DNA of 10,876 nt from Clostridia bacterium (GCA_017394605.1 JAFPXU010000053.1:1-10876), one strand, 5' to 3'. Positions 1 through 6,191 are shown, numbered from the stretch's first letter. Notes: generated by a model from the letters alone, not told the origin. Program-made: numbers and translations.

Positions 1-1
1 G

Positions 2-694
2 GAGCGGTTTGTTCTTACTTTGTCCAATGTCGTGGAGGCGGTCCTGTTCCGCAAATGCAATTACGTATTCTGGTTCATGTACGATCTCATCATCTACACG
101 ATCCTTACGCCGCTGTTCGATTTGGTGACCTCCAAAAAGTGGATCGGGTGGCTGTTTACGCTGGGAACGCTGTTTCTTCCGCTGCTGAAACTAAGGGTGT
201 TCGACGTGATCCGGATCGACGAGTCCTACCTCGTCTTTTACGCGTTCGGCTGCATGATAGGGAAGCACTATTTCCACATCTTTACGGAGAGATCGGACAG
301 ATTCGTCCGCGCTGTTTCCATAGTCGTGTGCGCTGCGTGCATGACGCTGCAGATGCTTCACAAGTGCGGCGTGCTGGTCCTTTCCGGAGTCGCCATGAAT
401 GCGCTGGTTCTTTTGTTCGCACTGGCGTTCTGGAACGCTGCGGACGCGGTCATTCCCGGGATCCGCGAGCGCAATTTCATGAAATCGACCATGTTTATCT
501 ATGCGCTTCATCCGGACGTGTCCGCCGTGATCGTGAAGTGTATCTATCTGCTCGGGCCGAAACAGATGTGGATGGCGTTTGTGAATTTCGGGATCTCAGC
601 CGTGCTGACAGTCGCGGTGATCTGCGTTGCTGCGGAACTGCTCAGACGGTATCTGCCGAAAACATACGGAGTGCTTGCAGGATTCCGGCAATGA
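2..694 (+). CDS. Acyltransferase family 3 membrane protein, C-terminal part (5' end outside window)
   Basis: The reading frame is open from base 2, so the gene starts upstream; 230 residues are visible, while such proteins are usually 330-380 residues long. The visible part is a string of hydrophobic helices joined by short basic loops. The stretch FWFMYDLIIY near the visible start and IYALHPD near residue 170 resemble the conserved late helices of the acyltransferase 3 (OafA/WecH-like) family. These integral membrane enzymes usually O-acetylate or otherwise acylate surface sugars. The catalytic His of the family lies in the first helix, which is not visible. The TTG at 20-22 is a poor start because coding sequence continues upstream of it. 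The gene converges on the Arn-like operon, with its TGA directly abutting the last stop of that operon, so a role in the same envelope glycan is plausible but inferred. The family call rests on topology and weak motifs. Confidence 0.7.
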   Translation, partial: ERFVLTLSNVVEAVLFRKCNYVFWFMYDLIIYTILTPLFDLVTSKKWIGWLFTLGTLFLPLLKLRVFDVIRIDESYLVFYAFGCMIGKHYFHIFTERSDRFVRAVSIVVCAACMTLQMLHKCGVLVLSGVAMNALVLLFALAFWNAADAVIPGIRERNFMKSTMFIYALHPDVSAVIVKCIYLLGPKQMWMAFVNFGISAVLTVAVICVAAELLRRYLPKTYGVLAGFRQ

Positions 695-1045
695 CTATGG
701 AATGGCTGTCAGAATAACGCCCGCTATGATGAGAATCAGCGCGGCGATTTTTTTTGCGTTGATCTTTTCGCGGAATATCAGGATACCGAAAACCGTAACA
801 TACAGATAGCTGGTCGATTCCAGCACGGGACCGAGCGAAAGCGGCACGCCTCTGTATGCGTAAACGGTCAGGAAAGTGCATCCGACGAACAGGATATATG
901 CAAGGATCACCTGCGGATTCAGGTATTCGGACAGAAACGAGGAATGAGGTTTCAGCGCTGCTTTTTTAAGCAACACCTGAGAGACCGCGCTCATCAGAAT
1001 GGAAAGCAGCATAATCATGATATACGACGCGTTACTTTGCTGCAT
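695..1045 (-). CDS. Small DMT/SMR-family membrane protein, ArnE/ArnF-like (second of pair)
   Basis: A 116-residue protein with four predicted membrane helices, the size and layout of EmrE-type small multidrug resistance proteins and of the ArnE/ArnF subunits that flip undecaprenyl-phosphate-aminoarabinose. Visible features are an early SQVLLKKAAL segment after helix 1, a YAYRGVPLSLGPVLEST stretch in the middle, and FREKINAKKIAALILIIAG before the last helix, all typical of the EamA/SMR fold. A longer frame runs up to 1111, but ATG at 1045 is chosen because AAGGAGG (1052-1058) sits at ideal distance before it. The start overlaps the end of the preceding SMR-like gene by 14 nt, so translation is probably coupled and a heterodimer is likely. 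The last helix is encoded over the terminator of the opposing gene. Amine efflux is an alternative role; the operon favours lipid-linked sugar flipping. Confidence 0.8.
   Translation of the reverse strand: MQQSNASYIMIMLLSILMSAVSQVLLKKAALKPHSSFLSEYLNPQVILAYILFVGCTFLTVYAYRGVPLSLGPVLESTSYLYVTVFGILIFREKINAKKIAALILIIAGVILTAIP
718..755 (+). terminator. Intrinsic terminator of the acyltransferase gene, inside the convergent gene
   Basis: CGCCCGCT (718-725) pairs with AGCG and GGCG (738-746) around one bulged C at 742. This gives eight mostly G-C pairs and a 12-nt loop. One A follows, then eight T (748-755). It starts 23 bases after the acyltransferase stop, in the right orientation. It lies wholly within the 3' coding part of the oppositely oriented SMR-like gene, where the T-run encodes Ala-Lys-Lys on the other strand. 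Read leftward, the hairpin is followed only by TTATTCT, so it should terminate mainly rightward transcripts. Confidence 0.7.
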
Positions 1046-1415
1046 GTTCCGCCTCCTTGTCAGACAGAGAGTAGAGAACAATGCCGCAGATAACGAGAAG
1101 AACGCCCGCAATCTGTCTCAGATTCAGCGTTTCGTGAAACAGCAGAACGCCGAACACAACGCCCCAGATTACCGTGACAGACTTGTGCGCGTATGCTGTT
1201 GTGAGAGGAATCCTTTTCAAAACCTGCTGCCATCCGATGGCATATACACCCAGCAGAAGAAGATTCAGGCCGTAATACAGGAAAAAGTCTCCGCTCCCGA
1301 AGGAGGTGCCTGCCGCCCGCTTGCTGAAGATACAGGCGACCGCATAGATAAGGAGCAGAATATGCAGAAGCGAATATACGCCTGCTCTGTTTTGATTCAA
1401 CTCATTGCGCTGCAT
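1032..1415 (-). CDS. Small DMT/SMR-family membrane protein, ArnE/ArnF-like (first of pair)
   Basis: A 127-residue protein with four hydrophobic helices (roughly residues 14-31, 43-61, 75-95 and 100-118) and a short charged tail. The stretch GWQQVLKRIPLTTAYAHKS followed by a helix and FHETLNLRQIAG matches the general pattern of ArnE/ArnF and other EamA-like half-transporters. It probably pairs with the product of the next gene, whose start lies within its final codons, to form an antiparallel dimer that moves an undecaprenyl-phosphate-linked sugar to the outer face of the membrane. Its ATG overlaps the end of the formyltransferase gene by 14 nt. The ribosome binding site is weak (GGGGA about 10 nt before the start), suggesting dependence on translation of the preceding gene. 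The substrate is inferred from the neighbours only. Confidence 0.8.
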   Translation of the reverse strand: MQRNELNQNRAGVYSLLHILLLIYAVACIFSKRAAGTSFGSGDFFLYYGLNLLLLGVYAIGWQQVLKRIPLTTAYAHKSVTVIWGVVFGVLLFHETLNLRQIAGVLLVICGIVLYSLSDKEAEHAAK

Positions 1416-2337
1416 CTGTCCGTTTCCCCAGACGGCATCTCAGCTTTGAGAAAAGAACCGGTGTTCCGTCTTCCTCTTCCGCTTCCAGAATGCGGAGCAT
1501 CCCGGAGCCGCAGATTACGGCCGGAATGTTATCCCGAATACTCCATATCTTACCGGGCTGACGGATGGCGAATTCCAGATCGTCTGCCAAAACTTCCGAC
1601 TTGCGGATGACGATCCTTCTGCCGTCGTAATGGGTATGTGCTCCTAAATAGGGATCGCCCAGAGCGCGGATGAAGTCGTAGATCCGCCCGGCAGAGTCTG
1701 TCCATTGGATTTCACAGTCCGAGGGATCCCTCCAGATGCTGTAGGTGGTTTCCGATTCGTCCTGAGGAACGGCAGAGAGCACGCCGCTGTCCAGCTTCAT
1801 CATCAGATCGTTCAGCATTTCGGCGTACAGATCAGCCTGCCGGTCTACGATTTCCTTCATATACATATCCTTCGGAACGGAAAGCGAACGCTGAAGCACG
1901 ATGTCGCCCCTGTCGACCTCTTCCGTCGCGAACAGGGCAGTGACGCCGACGGTTTCATCCCCGCAAAGGATTGCGGTCGCGGTAGGCGTGAATCCGCGGT
2001 ACTTCGGAAGAAGGGAATCATGAAACACGATAAGAGGATGCGCGAGGAACTCGTTGACCTCCAGCGGGATCAGAAATTTCCAGGAGATTGCGACCGCGCC
2101 GGAGAATTTCCCGTGGCGGATAAAGCCCGCAAGATCATCCCGAATCTCTTTCCAAAGGCGGAATGGAATGGCGAACGTGTCGCACAGCTTCCGAATATCC
2201 GTGCTCCAGTCGTGCACGACATTCGTTTCGCGAAAGGAAACTACACATCCGATCTCACCCGCGCGCCCCTCGTCAATCAGCCTTTGCAGAGAGCGGAAGC
2301 CTTTTTCGGTTGCGAGAAAGAGAATCATGTTATTCAT
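1402..2337 (-). CDS. Sugar N-formyltransferase (ArnA N-terminal-like / methionyl-tRNA formyltransferase fold)
   Basis: A 311-residue protein. The N-terminal half carries the formyl-transfer fold that uses 10-formyltetrahydrofolate, with the signature HDSLLPKYRG at residues 106-115 and EEVDRGDIV at 139-147. His106 and Asp142 align with the catalytic His and Asp of ArnA (His104, Asp140) and keep the same 36-residue spacing. The usual catalytic Asn two residues before the His is Val104 here. The C-terminal third (from about residue 205) resembles the accessory domain of these enzymes. ATG at 2337 is preferred over an upstream ATG at 2382 because GGAGG (2347-2351) stands nine bases before it. It overlaps the glycosyltransferase stop by 8 nt. 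The likely substrate is the dTDP-4-amino sugar made by the WecE-like enzyme of the same operon. A methionyl-tRNA formyltransferase is unlikely given the context and the divergent motif. Confidence 0.82.
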   Translation of the reverse strand: MNNMILFLATEKGFRSLQRLIDEGRAGEIGCVVSFRETNVVHDWSTDIRKLCDTFAIPFRLWKEIRDDLAGFIRHGKFSGAVAISWKFLIPLEVNEFLAHPLIVFHDSLLPKYRGFTPTATAILCGDETVGVTALFATEEVDRGDIVLQRSLSVPKDMYMKEIVDRQADLYAEMLNDLMMKLDSGVLSAVPQDESETTYSIWRDPSDCEIQWTDSAGRIYDFIRALGDPYLGAHTHYDGRRIVIRKSEVLADDLEFAIRQPGKIWSIRDNIPAVICGSGMLRILEAEEEDGTPVLFSKLRCRLGKRTDAAQ

Positions 2338-3304
2338 CCGGTGTATCCTCCGTATCGGTATTGACGGTCTGCCGGATGACATACTGGGGGGAATTGTTGA
2401 GAGAGATGTATATTCTGCCGATGTATTCGCCGATCAGACCGAGACTGAGAAGGATCAGTCCGCCGAGGATGAGGAGAACAGCAATGATGGAGGTATACCC
2501 CAGAATCTGGACGGATTCGGGATGGAGGAGTTTTCGAATTACAGCGACCAGAGCCCAGATAAACCCTCCGAAGGCGGCAGCGCTGCCTATGATCGTGGAT
2601 ACGCGGAGCGGTTTTACGGAAAATGCGGTGAACCCGTTGAAAAACAGGGCCATCGATTTCCGGAACGTATATCCCGTCGCCTTGCCGTCCCCGCGTTCAC
2701 GCTCCTCCATCTCAACCGGAAGGATTCGGCTTGTGGCACGCAGAACCAACCCCTCCAGATAGGGATAGGGATTCTTATACCGCAGGACCTCGTCGACAAC
2801 GAACCGCTTCAGCAGGCTGAAGTTTTCAAAATACATGTTTTTCGGCTTATTGAGCATGGCGGTGCCGACTTTCATGTTGACCCAGCTGCCGAGATTTTTC
2901 CAGAAAGCCTGTTTCTTCTTTCCGTATTTGGCTGTCGCAGCGTCGTATGCCCCGCTCTCAACCGGATCGAGCAGTTTCCACAGCTCGCAGACGGGAGACT
3001 GGCAATCGTCGTCAAGATTCACAACATAATCGCCGGTTACGAACGCATATCCTGCCAGCACAGCGGCATGTTTTCCCATATTCTTGGCGAGGTCAATCAC
3101 CTTGATGCGCGGATTGTCCGCCGCAAGGCGGAGCAGCACATCGCGAACGCGGTCGGGAGAGCTGTCATTGACGCATATGATCTCATAGCTGTATCCGGCA
3201 CGCTGTGAAACGGTGCTCCGAATCTCTTCAATGACGGTCTCGATCGTTTCCTCGCTCCTGTAGCAGGGGATGACAAAGCTCAGTTTTGTTTGATGGTCTT
3301 GCAT
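2330..3304 (-). CDS. ArnC/GtrB-like polyprenyl-phosphate glycosyltransferase (GT2)
   Basis: A 324-residue family 2 glycosyltransferase. The GT-A domain is at the N-terminus, with FVIPCYRSEETI (10-21), VNDSSPD (45-51), GKHAAVLAGY (77-86) and the metal-binding LDDD (97-100). The C-terminal part has two membrane helices (about 234-257 and 270-293), followed by GEYIGRIY and a short tail with NSPQYVIRQTV. This layout is that of ArnC, GtrB and dolichol-phosphate-mannose synthase relatives, which transfer a sugar from a nucleotide donor to undecaprenyl phosphate on the cytoplasmic face. It starts 11 nt after the aminotransferase stop with a modest AGGCGG site. The likely donor is a dTDP-4-formamido-4,6-dideoxyhexose made by the flanking enzymes. 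GtrB enzymes usually pair with a GtrA flippase; none is here, and the two SMR-like proteins may replace it, as ArnE/ArnF do with ArnC. Confidence 0.88.
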   Translation of the reverse strand: MQDHQTKLSFVIPCYRSEETIETVIEEIRSTVSQRAGYSYEIICVNDSSPDRVRDVLLRLAADNPRIKVIDLAKNMGKHAAVLAGYAFVTGDYVVNLDDDCQSPVCELWKLLDPVESGAYDAATAKYGKKKQAFWKNLGSWVNMKVGTAMLNKPKNMYFENFSLLKRFVVDEVLRYKNPYPYLEGLVLRATSRILPVEMEERERGDGKATGYTFRKSMALFFNGFTAFSVKPLRVSTIIGSAAAFGGFIWALVAVIRKLLHPESVQILGYTSIIAVLLILGGLILLSLGLIGEYIGRIYISLNNSPQYVIRQTVNTDTEDTPDE

Positions 3305-3315
3305 GACTATACCGC

Positions 3316-4446
3316 CTATCTTTTGAAAAAAGAATGCACGCAGTCGATGATTCTGGACAGGTCCTGCCCGGAGAGGTTGTAATACATGGGAAGCCGGACA
3401 AGGCGGTCGCTTTCCTTTGTCGTATAGCGGTCCTCACCGCAGAATCTGCCGTACCGGAGTCCTGCCGGAGCGGAATGAAGCGGCACATAATGGAAGACGC
3501 ACCAGATTTCATGCTCCTTCATATACCGGATGAAAGAGGTTCGTTCCTGCAGATCCTTCAGTTTGATATAGAACATATGTGCGTTATGAACACATCCGTC
3601 CGGCACAACGGGAAGTTTCAGAAGCCCCTTTTCCTCCAGCGGCCTCAGAGCGGTATAGTACCGGTTCCAGGAAGCGATTCGGTTCCGGTTGATCTCATCA
3701 GCCATTTCCAGCTGCGCCCAGAGGTATGCGGCATTCAGTTCGCTCGGAAGATAACTGTCGCCTACGTCGACCCAGGTGTATTTATCCACCTGACCGCGGA
3801 AAAACTTCGACCGGTTGGTCCCTTTTTCCCGGAGGATCTCCGCCCGTTCCACATATTCGGGGGAATTGATGAGAAGAGCGCCTCCTTCTCCCATGGAATA
3901 GTTCTTCGTTTCGTGGAAGGAGTAGCATCCGAAATCGCCGATCGTGCCAAGCGCTTTTCCTTTATACGTGCTCATAACACCCTGTGCCGCGTCTTCCACG
4001 ACCAGAAGAGAATGCCTGCGCGCTATGTCCATGATGGAGTCCATTTCACAGGACACACCCGCATAGTGCATGGGTACGATCACCTTCGTGCGCTCCGTGA
4101 TCGCCTGCTCGATCAGCGTTTCATCCATGTTCATGGTATCCGGGCGGATATCGACAAAGACGAGCTTAGCACCTGCAAGCACAAACGCGGTGGCAGTACT
4201 GGAAAAGGTGAAGGACGGAAGTATGACCTCGTCACCCGGATTCAGCCTGGATAAAAGCGCTGCCATATCCAGAGCCGTAGTTCCGCTGGTAGTCAGCAGA
4301 ACTTTTTCCGCTCCGAATTTCCGCTCCAGCCAATCGCTGCATTGACGGGTAAACGGACCATCCCCGCAGATCTTATGCCCTTCAACGGCCTGCTGCATAT
4401 ATTTGATTTCATTTCCCGTATATGGGGGAATATTGAAACTGATCAC
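3316..4446 (-). CDS. wecE: dTDP-4-amino-4,6-dideoxygalactose transaminase (WecE/RffA type)
   Basis: A 376-residue PLP-dependent DegT/DnrJ/EryC1/StrS aminotransferase. The sequence follows Escherichia coli WecE (RffA), as I recall it, closely over its whole length. Examples are the start MISFNIPPYTG, CGDGPFTR (27-34), FVDIRPDTMNMDETLIE (97-113), VEDAAQGVMSTYKG (150-163) and FHETKNYS (177-184). Lys181 is the Schiff-base lysine, and Asp152 should contact the pyridine nitrogen of PLP. WecE converts dTDP-4-dehydro-6-deoxyglucose to dTDP-4-amino-4,6-dideoxygalactose (dTDP-Fuc4N) using glutamate. The start is GTG at 4446, supported by the alignment and by GGAG five bases upstream. In enterobacteria the product goes to WecD and WecF for common antigen; here the next genes are ArnC-like and formyltransferase genes. 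The enzymes making dTDP-4-dehydro-6-deoxyglucose (RmlA, RmlB) must be elsewhere. The exact C4 stereochemistry of the product cannot be read from sequence. Confidence 0.9.
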   Translation of the reverse strand: MISFNIPPYTGNEIKYMQQAVEGHKICGDGPFTRQCSDWLERKFGAEKVLLTTSGTTALDMAALLSRLNPGDEVILPSFTFSSTATAFVLAGAKLVFVDIRPDTMNMDETLIEQAITERTKVIVPMHYAGVSCEMDSIMDIARRHSLLVVEDAAQGVMSTYKGKALGTIGDFGCYSFHETKNYSMGEGGALLINSPEYVERAEILREKGTNRSKFFRGQVDKYTWVDVGDSYLPSELNAAYLWAQLEMADEINRNRIASWNRYYTALRPLEEKGLLKLPVVPDGCVHNAHMFYIKLKDLQERTSFIRYMKEHEIWCVFHYVPLHSAPAGLRYGRFCGEDRYTTKESDRLVRLPMYYNLSGQDLSRIIDCVHSFFKR

Positions 4447-4490
4447 TTGAACTCCAATCTGTAATCAATCATTATTTTTCTACAAATATC

Positions 4491-4519
4491 ATACTAACAA
4501 ATCCTATGTGCTTTTGCAA
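4491..4519 (-). promoter_or_regulatory. Promoter of the Arn-like operon (extended -10)
   Basis: On the minus strand TTGCAA (4519-4514) is separated by 17 bases from TAGTAT (4496-4491), which is preceded by TGT (an extended -10 TGn). The start of transcription should fall near 4484, giving a leader of about 40 nt before the GTG at 4446. Together with the glyA terminator upstream, this makes the operon an independent transcription unit. No operator-like repeat is evident around it. Confidence 0.6.
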
Positions 4520-4550
4520 TTCAAGCATGGTCAGGGCTCATAAAAGGACA

Positions 4551-4581
4551 GAAAAAGCACCGGGCGCAATGCATCCGGTGC
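4551..4581 (-). terminator. Intrinsic terminator after glyA
   Basis: On the minus strand GCACCGG (4581-4575) pairs with CCGGTGC (4563-4557) around an 11-nt loop, followed directly by TTTTTC (4556-4551). It begins about 20 bases after the glyA stop and separates glyA from the downstream Arn-like operon. Confidence 0.85.
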
Positions 4582-4600
4582 GGAAGACGTTATATATATT

Positions 4601-5854
4601 TCAGGCATAAATCGGGAAATGCGCCGTGATATCCTTTACGGTCGCCAGGATGTCCGCTTTCCGGTTTTCAAAGTCCGTCGCGGCAAGCCAGATGCACTCC
4701 GCGATCCTGTCCATTTCCGGAATGCCGCATCCTCTGGTGGTCACGGCAGGCGTTCCGATCCGGAGGCCGCTCGTAACGAAAGGCTTTTCCGGATCCCCTG
4801 GTACCGTGTTCCGGTTAGCGGTGATCTGTACGGCGTCGAGACGCGTCTCGAGTTCTTTGCCGGTAATGCCCAAGCTGCGGAGATCCGCAAGCATGAGGTG
4901 ATTGTCCGTTCCGCCGGAAACCAGATCGACCCCCCGCTTCATGAGCCCGTTGGCGAGCGCTTTCGCGTTGTCGACGATGCTCTGCTGGTAATCGACAAAG
5001 GAAGGCTGCGCCGCTTCCTTTAACGCGACGGCTTTTGCGGCGATGACATGCATCAAAGGTCCGCCCTGCATGCCCGGAAAGACTGCCTTGTTGATCCTCG
5101 CGCCGAAATCTCCTTTGGCAAGGATCAGCCCGCCTCTCGGTCCGCGCATGGTTTTATGCGTCGTCGAGGTAACGACGTCGGCATACGGGACAGGACTGGG
5201 ATGGATGCCTGCGGCGACAAGCCCCGCGATATGCGCCATGTCGACCATCAGGTACGCACCGACGGAATGCGCGATGTCGGCGAAACGCTTGAAATCGATT
5301 GTCCGGGGATATGCCGAGGCGCCCGCAACGATCAGCTTCGGACGGAGAGATTCCGCAAGTCTCTGAACCTCGTCGTAATCAATGATGCCGGTTTCCGGAT
5401 TAACACCATACTCGGAGAACTGGAAGTATTTTCCGGAGAGATTCAGCGGGAGACCGTGCGTCAGATGTCCTCCGTTCTGAAGGCTCATGCCGAGTACGCG
5501 GTCGCCCGGTTCCAGAAGCGCGAAGTATACTTCCATGTTGGCCTGGGATCCTGAATGCGGCTGGACGTTGGCGTAATCCGCGTGAAAGAGTTTCTTCGCA
5601 CGTTCTATCGCGATGGTTTCAACGACATCCACATATTCGCATCCGCCGTAATAGCGCTTTCCCGGATATCCTTCCGCGTATTTGTTCGTCAGGACGGTTC
5701 CCATCGTTGCCATAACTGCCGGGGAGGCATGATTTTCCGAGGCGATCAGTTCGATGTTTTCCTGCTGACGGAAAAGCTCTCCGCGTACCGCGGCGGCGAT
5801 CTCCGGATCCGCAGATTCAAGAAGTCTTAAGATATTCGCAATACTCTGTTCCAT
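4601..5854 (-). CDS. glyA: Serine hydroxymethyltransferase
   Basis: A 417-residue PLP enzyme of normal family length that interconverts serine plus tetrahydrofolate and glycine plus 5,10-methylenetetrahydrofolate in the cytoplasm. Conserved stretches include ELIASEN (35-41), [15 protein letters not shown] (57-71), [10 protein letters not shown] (97-106), [13 protein letters not shown] (204-216) and [12 protein letters not shown] (231-242), in which Lys234 binds PLP. The frame stays open 153 bases further upstream, through the riboswitch leader. ATG at 5854 is chosen because AAAGGAG precedes it by about nine bases and because homologues begin near MEQSI. The gene is transcribed alone from a consensus promoter, through a glycine riboswitch, and ends at an intrinsic terminator. 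It supplies one-carbon units, and indirectly the formyl donor that a neighbouring sugar formyltransferase would use, although the two genes are not co-transcribed. Confidence 0.97.
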   Translation of the reverse strand: MEQSIANILRLLESADPEIAAAVRGELFRQQENIELIASENHASPAVMATMGTVLTNKYAEGYPGKRYYGGCEYVDVVETIAIERAKKLFHADYANVQPHSGSQANMEVYFALLEPGDRVLGMSLQNGGHLTHGLPLNLSGKYFQFSEYGVNPETGIIDYDEVQRLAESLRPKLIVAGASAYPRTIDFKRFADIAHSVGAYLMVDMAHIAGLVAAGIHPSPVPYADVVTSTTHKTMRGPRGGLILAKGDFGARINKAVFPGMQGGPLMHVIAAKAVALKEAAQPSFVDYQQSIVDNAKALANGLMKRGVDLVSGGTDNHLMLADLRSLGITGKELETRLDAVQITANRNTVPGDPEKPFVTSGLRIGTPAVTTRGCGIPEMDRIAECIWLAATDFENRKADILATVKDITAHFPIYA

Positions 5855-5884
5855 GCGGGCAATCTCCTTTTCGGGTTTCTGTTC

Positions 5885-5925
5885 AATAAAAGAGGGAAGC
5901 CGTACGGATTTGGTACAGTTTCCCT
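5885..5925 (-). terminator. Riboswitch expression platform: intrinsic terminator hairpin in the glyA leader
   Basis: On the minus strand AGGGAA (5925-5920) and CTGTAC (5918-5913) pair with GTACGG (5905-5900) and TTCCCT (5898-5893), leaving one A/C mismatch and a seven-base loop. The tail is CTTTTATT (5892-5885). The hairpin sits between the second glycine aptamer and the glyA ribosome binding site, so it is the probable switch. Whether glycine favours or melts it cannot be decided by eye, because no clear long antiterminator pairing with the aptamer was found. Confidence 0.7.
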
Positions 5926-5954
5926 TTGACAGCAAAACAGTTGTTCGGTTGACG

Positions 5955-6117
5955 GTACTCTGTCCTTTTGCCTGAGAGATTCGGCGTTTGCCTTGCACCT
6001 TCGGCACCCGTATGAACGGGATTCTCCAGAGCCCCCTCCGCTTTCAGTCCTGTCCGATCGGACGCCTGAGAGTGTCACTCCTTCGGCGGGCATCAATAGG
6101 AAGCCTCTTTCCTGAAA
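5955..6117 (-). ncRNA. Tandem glycine riboswitch
   Basis: Two glycine-aptamer cores lie in series in the glyA leader. The downstream aptamer is canonical: its closing stem is CTCTG (6031-6027) with CAGAG (5962-5958). It then has GGAGA, the CCCGT/ACGGG hairpin (6020-6007), TGCCGAAGG, a small GGC/GCC hairpin, AATCTCTCAGGCAAAAGGACAGAG and GTACC. The upstream aptamer is closed by TTTCAG (6117-6112) with CTGAAA (6047-6042). It contains CGCCGAAGGAG and CTCTCAGG followed by GGACAG, but the arm between GAAGG and CTCTC is much shorter. Glycine riboswitches usually control glycine cleavage or transport genes; glyA, which makes or consumes glycine, fits the same pathway. Confidence 0.92.
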
Positions 6118-6147
6118 AACATCAAAGGGATTATGAACTTATCCGTA

Positions 6148-6175
6148 ATTATATATCAAATTGGCGTTCTGTCAA
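6148..6175 (-). promoter_or_regulatory. glyA promoter (consensus sigma-A boxes)
   Basis: On the minus strand TTGACA (6175-6170) and TATAAT (6153-6148) are both perfect consensus hexamers, separated by 16 bases. Transcription should begin near 6141, giving a leader of about 290 nt that contains the glycine riboswitch and terminator. Such a strong promoter suits a gene controlled mainly by attenuation. Confidence 0.85.
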
Positions 6176-6191
6176 CATTGGTTTGCTATAA

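Noticed and set aside
657..690. Weak minus-strand hairpin with TTTT after the Arn-like operon
   Set aside because: Only about four pairs (CGGA/TCCG) with a long loop and a short interrupted T-run; too weak to call a terminator.
1046..1111. Possible N-terminal extension of the second SMR-like protein
   Set aside because: The extension would lie wholly within the preceding gene, and AAGGAGG at 1052-1058 clearly marks the ATG at 1045.
999..1610. Open frame of 203 codons on the plus strand
   Set aside because: It is antisense to the two overlapping membrane-protein genes and the formyltransferase end, and has no domain or ribosome binding site.
2338..2382. Upstream ATG for the formyltransferase
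   Set aside because: It would add 15 Arg-rich residues inside the glycosyltransferase gene. The GGAGG at 2347-2351 fits the ATG at 2337, and formyltransferase folds begin with a short stretch before the first strand, as in MNNMILFLA.
2054..3208. Long open frame (384 codons) on the plus strand
   Set aside because: It lies antisense across the glycosyltransferase and formyltransferase genes, whose proteins show clear family motifs. Its translation is rich in Arg, Ser and Pro with no recognisable domain.
5855..6007. Possible 51-residue N-terminal extension of GlyA
   Set aside because: The extra codons run through the riboswitch and its terminator hairpin. GlyA homologues start near MEQSI, and a good ribosome binding site precedes the ATG at 5854.
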